The position numbers and the translations under genes are program-made. The notes under the pieces are model-generated. The model searched no databases and was not told where the DNA came from. It saw only the letters and a program-made list of their open reading frames with translations. A stretch of 64,000 bases of DNA from Owenia fusiformis (Eukaryota > Annelida > Polychaeta > Sabellida > Oweniidae), in contig CAIIXF020000001.1 in NCBI GenBank assembly GCA_903813345.2, positions 24,665,915 through 24,729,914 of the forward strand, written 5' to 3'. This document shows, piece after piece, positions 53,601 through 62,918 of the stretch. Each line of letters opens with the position of its first letter. Positions within the stretch are counted from its first letter, which is position 1.

Positions 53601-56600
53601 TACAGCAGATGCTACAACAACAGTTGCTGATGTAACAACGGCTGATGTTACAACAACAGTTGCTGACACAACTACAGTGGCTGACGCAACTACGGCAGAT
53701 ACTACAGCAGCTGATGCTACAACTACAGTGGCTGATACAACTACAGCTGATGCTACAACACCAGTTGCTGATGCAACAACGGCTGATGTTACAACAACAG
53801 TTGCTGACACAACTACAGTGGCTGATGCAACTACGGCAGATACTACAGCAGCTGATGCTACAAGAACAGTGGCTGACACAACTACAGCTGATGCTACAAC
53901 AACAGTTGCTGATGCAATAACGGCTGATATTACAACAACAGTAGCTGACACAACTACAGTGGCTGACGCAACTACGGCAGATACTACAGCAGCTGATGCT
54001 ACAACTACAGTGGCTGACACAACTACAGCTGATGCTACAACAACAGTTGCTGATGCAACAACGGCTGATGTTACAACAACAGTAGCTGACACAACTACAG
54101 TGGCTGATGCAACTACGGCAGATACTACAGCAGCTGATGCTACAACTACAGTGGCTGACACTACTACAGCTGATGCTACAACAACTGTTGCTGATGTAAC
54201 AGCGGCTGATGTTACAACAACAGTTGCTGACACAACTACGGAAGATTCTACAGCAGCTGATGCTACAAGTACAGTGGCTGACACAACTACAGCTGATGCT
54301 ACAACAACAGTTGCTGATGCAACAACGGCTGATGTTACAACAACAGTAGCTGACGAAACTACAACAGTGGCTGACGCAACTACGGCAGATACTACAGCAG
54401 CTGATGCTACAAGTACAGTGGCTGACACAACTACAGCTGATGCTACAACAACAGTTGCTGATGCAACAACGGCTGATGTTACAACAACAGTAGCTGACAC
54501 AACTACAGTGGCTGATGCAACTACGACAGATACTACAGCAGCTGATGCTACAACTACAGTGGCTGACACTACTACAGCTGATGCTAAATTAACAGTTGTT
54601 GATGCAACAATGGCTGATGTTACAACAACAGTAGCTGACACAACTACAGAGGCTGACGCAACTACGGCAGATAATACAGCAGCTGGTGCTACAAGTACAG
54701 TGGCTGACACAACTACAGCTAATGCTACAACAACAGTTGCTGATGCAACAACGGCTGATGTTACAACAACAGTAGCTGACACAACTACAGTGGCTGACGC
54801 AACTACGGCAGATACTACAGCAGCTGATGCTACAAGTACAGTGGCTGACACAACTACAGCTGATGCTACAACAACAGTTGCTGATGCAACAACGGCTGAT
54901 GTTACAACAACAGTAGCTGAAACAACTATAGTTGCTGACGCAACTACGGCAGATACTACAGCAGCTGGTGCTACAAGTACAGTGGCTGACACAACTACAG
55001 CTGATGCTACAACAACAGTTGCTGATGCAACAACGGCTGATGTTACAACAACAGTTGCTGACACAACTACGGAAGATTCTACAGCAGCTGATGCTACAAG
55101 TACAGTGGCTGACACAACTTCAGCTGATGCTACAACAACAGTTGCTGATGCAACGACGAATGATGTTACAACAACAGTTGCTGAAACAACTACAGTGGCT
55201 GACGCAACTACGGCAGATACTACAGCAGCTGGTGCTACAAGTACAGTGGCTGACACTACTACAGCTGATGCTACAACAACAGTTGCTGATGCAACAATGG
55301 CTAATGTTACAACAACAGTAGCTGACACAACTACAGAGGCGGACGCAACAACGGCAGATACTACAGCAGCTGATGTTACAAGTACATTGGCTGACACAAC
55401 TACAGCTGATGCTACAACAACAGTTGCTGATGCAACAGCGGCTGATGTTACAAAAACAGTTGCTGTCACAACTAAAGTGGCTGACGCAACTATGGCAGAT
55501 ACTACAGCAACTGATGTTACAAGTACAGTGGCTGACACAACTACATTTGATGCTACAACAACAGTTGCTGATGCAACTACAGTGGCTGACGCAACTACGG
55601 CAGATACTACAGCAGCTGATGCTAAAAGTACAGTGGCTGACACAACTACAGCTGATGCTACAACAACAGTTGCTGATGCAACAACAGTAGCTGACACAAC
55701 TACAGTGGCTGACGAAACTACGGCAGATACTACAGCAGCTGATGCTACAACTACAGTGGCTGACACAAGTACAGCTGATGCTACAATAACAGTTGCAGAT
55801 GCAACAGCGGCTGATGTTACAACAACAGTTGCTGACACAACTACAGTGGCTGACGCAACTACATCAGATACTACTGCAGCTGATGCTACAACTACGGTTG
55901 CTGACGCAACTACAGCTGATGCTATAACAACAGTTGCTGATGCAACAACGGCTGATGTTACAACAACAGTAGCTGAAGAAACTACAACAGTGGCTGACGC
56001 AACTACGGCAGATACTACAGCAGCTGATGCTACAAGTACAGTGGCTGACACAACTACAGCTGATGCTACAACAACAGTTGCTGATGCAACAACGGCTGAT
56101 GTTACAACAACAGTAGCTGACACAACTACAGTGGCTGATGCAACTACGACAGATACTACAGCAGCTGATGCTACAACTACAGTGGCTGACACTACTACAG
56201 CTGATGCTAAAACAACAGTTGTTGATGCAACAATGGCTGATGTTACAACAACAGTAGCTGACACAACTACAGAGGCTGACGCAACTACGGCAGATAATAC
56301 AGCAGCTGGTGCTACAAGTACAGTGGCTGACACAACTACAGCTAATGCTACAACAACAGTTGCTGATGCAACAACGGCTGATGTTACAACAACAGTAGCT
56401 GACACAACTACAGTGGCTGACGCAACTACGGCAGATACTACAGCAGCTGATGCTACAAGTACAGTGGCTGACACAACTACAGCTGATGCTACAACAACAG
56501 TTGCTGATGCAACAACGGCTGATGTTACAACAACAGTAGCTGAAACAACTATAGTTGCTGACGCAACTACGGCAGATACTACAGCAGCTGGTGCTACAAG

Positions 56601-58635
56601 TACAATGGCTGACACAACTACAGCTGATGCTACAACAACAGTTGCTGATGCAACAACGGCTGATGTTACAACAACAGTTGCTGACACAACTACGGAAGAT
56701 TCTACAGCAGCTGATGCTACAAGTACAGTGGCTGACACAACTTCAGCTGATGCTACAACAACAGTTGCTGATGCAACGACGAATGATGTTACAACAACAG
56801 TTGCTGAAACAACTACAGTGGCTGACGCAACTACGGCAGATACTACAGCAGCTGGTGCTACAAGTACAGTGGCTGACACTACTACAGCTGATGCTACAAC
56901 AACAGTTGCTGATGCAACAACGGCTAATGTTACAACAACAGTAGCTGACACAACTACAGAGGCGGACGCAACAACGGCAGATACTACAGCAGCTGATGTT
57001 ACAAGTACATTGGCTGACACAACTACAGCTGATGCTACAACAACAGTTGCTGATGCAACAGCGGCTGATGTTACAAAAACAGTTGCTGTCACAACTAAAG
57101 TGGCTGACGCAACTATGGCAGATACTACAGCAACTGATGTTACAAGTACAGTGGCTGACACAACTACATTTGATGCTACAACAACAGTTGCTGATGCAAC
57201 TACAGTGGCTGACGCAACTACGGCAGATACTACAGCAGCTGATGCTAAAAGTACAGTGGCTGACACAACTACAGCTGATGCTACAACAACAGTTGCTGAT
57301 GCAACAACAGTAGCTGACACAACTACAGTGGCTGACGCAACTACGGCAGATACTACAGCAGCTGATGCTACAACTACAGTGGCTGACACAAGTACAGCTG
57401 ATGCTACAATAACAGTTGCAGATGCAACAGCGGCTGATGTTACAACAACAGTTGCTGACACAACTACAGTGGCTGACGCAACTACATCAGATACTACTGC
57501 AGCTGATGCTACAACTATGGTTGCTGACGCAACTACAGCTGATGCTATAACAACAGTTGCTGATGCAACTACGGCTGATATTGCGACAACAGTAGCTGAC
57601 GCAACTACAACAGATACTTCGGCAGTTGATCCTACATCTACAATGGCTTACACAACTACATTGCATGCTACAGCACCAGTTTTTGATACAACACCGGCAG
57701 ACGTTACAACAACACTAGCTGACACAACTGCAGTGACTGAAACAACAGTTGGTGACGCAACTTCGGCAGATATTACATTAGCGGATGCAAAAAGAACAGT
57801 GGCTGATAGAACTACAACTGATGCTACAACAACAGATGCTGATGAAACGACGGCTGATGTTACAACGACAGTATCTGACAAAACTACAGTGGCTGCCACA
57901 ACTACATCAGATACTACTGCAGCTGATGCTACAACTACGGTTGCTGACGCAACTACAGCTGATGCTATAACAACAGTTGCTGATGCAACTACGGCTGATA
58001 TTGCAACAACAGTAGCTGACGCAACTACAACAGATACTTCGGCAGTTGATCCTACATCTACAATGGCTGACACAACTACAATGCATGCTACATCACCAGT
58101 TTTTGATACAACACCGGCAGACGTTACAACAACAGTAGCTGACACAACTGCAGTGACTGAAACAACAGTTGGTGACGCAACTTCGGCAGATATTACATCA
58201 GCGGATGCAAAAAGAACAGTGGCTGATAGAACTACAACTGATGCTACAAGTACAGTGGCTGACACAACTACAGCTGATGCTACAACTACAGTGGCTGACA
58301 CAACTACAGCTGATGATACAACAACAGTTGCTGAGGCAACAACGGCTGGTGTTACAACAACAATTGCAGACACAACTTCAGTGGCTGATGCAACTACGGC
58401 AGATACTACAGCAGCTGATGCTACAAGTACAGTGGCTGACACAACTACGACTGATGCAACAACAATAGTCCCGACATCTGATGTTACAACAATAAGTTCT
58501 GTGCTTTACATAGTTCAACTAAAGGGGACTGTCAGAATAACACAATACATGGGGGAAGTTGCCGAGTATAATTCTACACTTGACGACCCGACGTCATATT
58601 TCTACTCTAAACTGTCCTCCGAGGCATGTGGAGAG
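44606..58635 (+). CDS. Giant mucin-like exon 3: Thr-Ala-Asp tract and first part of SEA domain
   Basis: An uninterrupted coding exon of 14,030 nt (two bases plus 4,676 codons), phase 1 in and phase 0 out. It starts ADSTMANATTMADATT like giant exon 2 and follows it closely for about 2.5 kb. It then enters the most regular part of the whole gene (about 48,100-49,560), where successive 141-bp units are almost perfect. The second half consists of long higher-order duplications. The last part differs from exons 1 and 2 and contains Pro, Met, His and Phe (for example MHATSPVFDTTPADV). The closing 47 residues (58495-58635) are the SEA N-terminal part, with SEACGE in place of FDACGE. No stop interrupts the frame. 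Confidence 0.85.
49615..54640 (+). repeat. Three tandem copies of a ~1.8-kb higher-order repeat
   Basis: GAAGATTTTACAGCAGC at 49639 recurs at 51445, an offset of 1806 bp (602 codons). The offset holds for about 1.8 kb, with very few differences. A third, altered copy follows: the ACAACTACAG marker at 50146 and 51952 appears again at 53491, and the ACACCAGTTGC variant appears in all three. The second offset is 1539 bp, so copy three has lost sequence. All changes keep the reading frame. Confidence 0.85.
54340..57560 (+). repeat. Tandem duplication with 1623-bp period
   Basis: The unusual unit with GAAACTACAACAGTGGC occurs at 54355 and 55978, 1623 bp (541 codons) apart. The following 1.6 kb, including the AAGCTGGTGCT-type units and the TTNDVTTT and TTFDATTT variants, is repeated with only scattered substitutions. 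It borders the 1.8-kb triplication, so much of the 3' half of exon 3 is made of nested duplications. Confidence 0.85.
57481..58260 (+). repeat. Tandem duplication with 420-bp period at the end of the tract
   Basis: The sequence starting ACTACATCAGATACTACTGC at 57481 starts again at 57901, exactly 420 bp (140 codons) later, and the match covers most of that length. These units carry residues rare elsewhere in the tract: Pro, His, Phe, Arg and Met. They resemble nothing at the ends of giant exons 1 and 2. Confidence 0.85.
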
Positions 58636-58743
58636 GTAATGTTTGTATAAATTATTAATGACAAATGTTTGTTATCTTTCCATTGGCATATGAAATTGAC
58701 ACATGTACATTTCAAGTTTTTATGTGTACAATCTTTATTTTAG

Positions 58744-58963
58744 ATCACTACTGCATTTGCTTCTTCGACATATTCATCGATTTACATATCCTGTTCAATA
58801 ACTGGATTTTTGCCTGGCAGTATTCTTGCAAGTTTTACTTTGGATTTCGAACAAGAGGTTGAAAGTACGTTGAACTCCTCCAATGCGCAAAGTGAGCTTT
58901 CGGACAATATAGGAACGTCTTCAACAACTATAGTATTCGACTCATCAACTTTGACAATATCAG
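58744..58963 (+). CDS. SEA domain C-terminal exon 3
   Basis: 220 nt, phase 0 in and phase 1 out. It begins ITTAFASSTYSSIYISCS and is more diverged than copies 1 and 2 are from each other. The motif region reads GFLPGSILASFTLDFEQEVE: Pro precedes GSI, as in many classical SEA domains, but Ile replaces the Val after Ser. The end reads SSTLTIS. Length, phases and Cys are conserved. Confidence 0.8.
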
Positions 58964-59909
58964 GTAATTTGTTGATATATCTGTATAAAATGGCTGATTT
59001 AATCATTATTTTTGATTGATTACTTATCGTAACATGCGATGGTAATTAATATATTGGTTATTTAAAGCGACAATATCATATAAACCTAATCATAATATGA
59101 AATTGAGCAAGCAAGCAATTAGAACGAGTGTCAATATGATGTTGCCCAAGTCATTATATTGTCTGAAATAAAACAAATATTAAATCCTATCAAAATTACC
59201 TGTTTATTACATTTAATAATACCTTGGAACAACGTAGCCTTGCCCACGTATATTATCCATCTTGATTTTCAATTGTATACAACTGGATTGCATTCATTCA
59301 AACTTCACTGATATTATGATAGGTTATTCGATGGTTTCGAGATTTCCATATTTCAATGATACTTCAAGGAAACATACATTGGAAATACAATGCTTGTAAT
59401 TCGAATATCAAAAACATGGCGAGCCCAAAAAATAACCCAAACATACATTAATTTCTTTGTCTTCCAAAATAGATTTCAAATCATATTTAGCACAAATGAA
59501 CCTTGTTCAACGTTTTTTTCATTCTCTGAAGCTCCACTGGTCTTTTTTAATGGCCACGATTTCATGGCATTTTAAAAACATCTTGAAGATCAACAAACCA
59601 AAAGCTGGGAGCGAATCCCACTCTCAAAATAAGACTTTTGTGCGAACAATGAATCACACATTTATACTAGCTAGTTGACCCCAATTCCCATCATCTCGAC
59701 CCCCCTCTTCACTATAAAACGAACCCCTAGGCAGTGGAAAAATTGAACCCCTTGATAAATCCTGGCTACATCCAAGCAGAGGAATTTGAGAGTTTAAACA
59801 AGAGATAAGAAGGATGATTAGAGATGTAACCATGTAGTCAGAGGAAATTCACCCAGTGCGTTCAAATTAGCCTCCAATGGTGAGCTTGAGATTTCGAGGA
59901 TGTTTTGTA

Positions 59910-61371
59910 GCCTTGCCCAAGCCTTTTACAATCGAATGCATCATCGCTGATATTATGATAAGTTATTCAGCGGTTTCGAGACTCCCATAATTCGTACTCT
60001 GTCAGGGGTATCGCGAAACCGCATTGATTGACAGATCGCGTGGACACGACGCGTAACTTCAGGCTGGTTGACCAATCAAAGGTTTTCTGGTTTACCCGCA
60101 TAAACAAGGCAAACTACCCGTCTACGACCTGAAATTCAATGATCTGATCGAGTATTTCTTCAAAGTGCTATATTATGTACATTGAATTGGAATGTAAGCA
60201 GGCATTAATATAGATTAAATCATGCGATCCAATGTTGATTTAAAACTTAATTCGCGATGAAAATGCACGAAGACCTAGTCCACGTCGATCTAATTCAGTA
60301 AACCTCGGCCTAGATCTAGCTAATATGTTCGACAATTTCAAAGATCTTTTCAACGGTTCTTGTTGAAATCTCACCTCCAGGTATCCGATTGGCGTTTGAA
60401 TTTTTATTTACTTTACCGTCGATGAAATAACTTATTATATTGATGGAAACATAACTAGACTTTATTTCCAATACCTCCAAATTTTCTCAATTTTTTCCTC
60501 AATTGCAATGTTTGAAAATCGTCATTCCCATGTAAATCCATGGGAAATGGTGGGTTCGTGGCAAATCAGAAATCAGGATGTCTTTTCAGTAAAAGATTCA
60601 GCAAAAATATGTTTATATAGAAAATTGAATTGTCTAACTTTTTTTGTACACTAAGTGTTTAGTTTATTTGATGAATACAAAAGTTACAGCGCTTCAAAGT
60701 CATCTTTGAAAATAATTTTTCGCCTCCTGTGTTATTTCAATGGGAGAGGTTTTTTGAAAAACAATTTTGACTTTAAAGCCCTATAAGTTTGTTAAACCTG
60801 AAGAAACATATCATTTTTTGTTAAATAAAGTTAACAAATTCAATTGCCTTGCCTATTTTTGCAAGGACTCGGATGAATGGATATTCTGTCATATGACTTG
60901 CGGCAAACATACCATTTTCCATTGGTTAACATGGGAATCTCGTTTTTCAAAAATTCATCAAATTTATCATCAATTTTCGACTTATTGTAATTGCGGAAAA
61001 AATTGAGAAAATTTGGAGGTATTGGAAATAAAGTCAAATTACGTTTCAATCAATAGTATGAGTATTTTCATCGCAGGTTAAGTAAATAGCTTAAGTAGCT
61101 TAAGTAGCTAATGTTGCCAAACTTATAGCGGGGAGTGTACTTTATAACAGTGAGTAAGATATTTGACAATTTATGCGGCTTCACGTTTTTTATTCGAAAC
61201 ATATACATTGGATAAAACTATCCGGATCCGTTTTCGTAACTCGCTTCATGAGTTCCTCCTGGGTGTGGTTGGTCAAATTTACCACGTTAAGCACGTACGT
61301 GGATTTCTCATTGGTACAAGGCGGTCATAATAGAAATCAAGATAAGTAAAAGAGACCGACTTGGGCAAGGC
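59910..61371. mobile_element. 1.46-kb TA-flanked inverted-repeat element
   Basis: Starts GCCTTGCCCAAG and ends with CTTGGGCAAGGC. TA lies directly outside both ends (59908-59909, 61372-61373), as in Tc1/mariner-type insertions. In the other two introns the site reads GATGTTTTGTAAAATAG without the insert, which supports a younger insertion here. Solitary left ends of the same family are at 29809, 41760 and 59237, also preceded by TA. It has no transposase frame. Confidence 0.6.
60400..61090. repeat. Foldback arms inside the intron insertion
   Basis: GACTTTATTTCCAATACCTC near 60460 is matched by its reverse complement near 61018. The arms extend outward past ATTGATGGAAAC/GTTTCAATCAAT and the GATGAAA/TTTCATC words, and inward past ATTCCCATGT. 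Arms are about 180-190 bp with moderate divergence around a ~310-bp spacer. They lie within the 59910-61371 element and may be its subterminal repeats or a nested element. Confidence 0.65.
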
Positions 61372-61377
61372 TAGATA

Positions 61378-61547
61378 TTTTGTAAAATAGCAGTGAAATC
61401 GTGGCCATTTGAAATAGACCAATGTAGCTTGTGGGTAGAATGGAAGAATATTGAACTAATTTAATTCCGCTAAATATAATGTTAAACTCATGCTGGATGA
61501 CGGAGTTATTAACATTTGTTTGGGTTACCTTTTTTGCTCGCCCTGTA
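61378..61547. mobile_element. Right arm of the CAGGGCGAGC-type transposon family
   Basis: Runs from TTTTGTAAAATAGCAGTGAA through AATCGTGGCCATTTGAAATA to an end ACATTTGTTTGGGTTACC...TTTGCTCGCCCTGTA. The terminal word is the reverse complement of the left ends at 29993 and 41944 (TACAGGGTGAGC, CCAAACAAATGTT). The first part aligns with 30500-30580 in the other intron, which lost its terminal repeat. Confidence 0.55.
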
Positions 61548-62369
61548 TACAGTAATGAAAAATTCAGATTTAGTACAGCAAATGATTTTAGATGGTTATA
61601 GATGGTTTCTCGATGAGTACTTTCTGGCAAAATACTTGTTACAAAATGTACTTGCTTATTTTCTAAAAAGAGGATCTTGTTTTTTTCAATTAATATTTAA
61701 ATAATAAAAAGCTTCGTCTACAGTATATTGGCAACTTATGAAAAGGGGATCGGGATTGAAATGCAATAAAGTCAAATACCCAAAATCCCATGATATTTTA
61801 CCATTGGGAAAATTAAACTTGTGCTATTCATTGTTTTCAGCATGATTTTGGTCATCATAAATTGACATCTTCAAAACTGAACTTTCAATCCATTCTACTT
61901 TTGTAGAAGTTCCAGACCCTTTGTTCAATTATATTTTCATGCAATAAAAATCAGAAAAATCAGATCCTCTTTTTAATAGTTAATAGGTTCAACATTCTGA
62001 AACAATGCTGACATGGGGTCCCCAATCATGATTTTTCGAATTGTTTGATTGCGATTTTTATCATCCTTAAGAATTTACTTGAAAGATTACATATTATGTT
62101 AATGGGAAATGTCATATTGAAATTAAGAAAGTGCTCATGGTGAAAGATATGACCGACTAAAATCACGTGCCATACTAAACCTGGTCTTTTAGGAATACAA
62201 AATAGTCAAAAATAAACTTACCTCGAAATATTTCGACAGTTGCTTTTATTCATTATCGATTAACAACTATCATGAGTGTGAATATGTATTTTGAAATGGA
62301 ATGCAGCCATTTTAGAAGTTGTTTGCTAATAACGAATTCATTTCTAATTTTTCAAAACGAACATTGCAG

Positions 62370-62510
62370 ACGTTAACGAATGTATAGAAAACAGCGACAA
62401 CTGTTCGGCATATGCAACATGTACCAATACAGATGGTGGTTACACATGTACCTGTTTGGAGGGATACACAGACGCATCGCAAACTGGGCATACTGGGCGA
62501 ATTTGTTTAG
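62370..62510 (+). CDS. Calcium-binding EGF exon 3
   Basis: 141 nt, phase 1-1, with TTGCAG before and GTCAGT after. It differs from the other two copies by only two residues (Ile for Thr after the first Cys and Thr for Ile in the SQTGHTG stretch). All six Cys and the hydroxylation pattern are kept. Its phase-1 end shows that the gene continues beyond the window. No giant exon follows within 1,490 bp, whereas the other copies have one after 1,048 bp. Confidence 0.92.
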
Positions 62511-62918
62511 GTCAGTGTCTTAGAATAATATCATTTTATGAACTTATTCACTGTCAAGTAGTCACCAGACTCCGTCGCATATTAGTACCGTTTGATGGAA
62601 TGTTCAGCTTTAGAATTTATATGTTACGTTAAGTCATAGAAAAATGGCGAGAAAGATATTAAATTTTATGATTTCTTCTCTGGCTGAACTTAATGATCCA
62701 TAACATTACATAGTTAGACTGAATTGAAAATGGGATTTTTGAAATTATACTGATAGTAGAGCCAGTTAAGGAAATAAAACCCTTGAATTGCACTTGCTAT
62801 ATATAAAGCACAATTTTTGACCTAAGTATCATTAATGCATATCTTTTTGATAACTAACAAAGTGGTGTTGAAAATTGGCACCATATGAAAATAGAAGTCC
62901 TCCAAAAATTTGCATATT
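62511..62918 (+). other. Start of the intron after EGF exon 3
   Basis: The first ~230 bp are homologous to 31676-31990 with deletions and substitutions. Homology is lost near 62745. No acceptor followed by an open Thr-rich frame is visible. Confidence 0.65.

Larger units (their letters stand above)
44620..58470 (+). repeat. 141-bp coding satellite tract, exon 3
   Basis: About 98 units by length. Exact 141-bp spacing is seen, for example, between the CAGATACT words at 48671, 48812 and 48953. The central units are the least diverged in the window, pointing to the most recent amplification. Shortened units, such as those encoding TEDSTAADATS, recur at set places because they are carried in larger duplicated blocks. 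Confidence 0.9.
58964..62369 (+). other. Third SEA-EGF intron, diverged and expanded by transposons
   Basis: A 3,406-bp phase-1 intron. Its first ~940 bp are homologous to 29510-30500 with many differences. At 59910 a TIR-bounded insertion begins; sequence related to the other two introns resumes just after it, at about 61378. Homology is lost again from about 61,560 until shortly before the EGF exon. A short frame here (61337-61630, minus) is transposon-derived. Confidence 0.7.

Noticed and set aside
45657-57461. 3,934-codon minus-strand open frame
   Set aside because: Same artefact as in exon 1: the complement of the 141-bp unit lacks stops in one frame. The composition is only Ala, Val, Ser and Thr with no domain.
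61337-61630. 97-codon minus-strand frame in the third intron
   Set aside because: It spans the right end of a TIR element (TTTGCTCGCCCTGTA), and related words occur at 29993 and 41944. It is repeat-derived.
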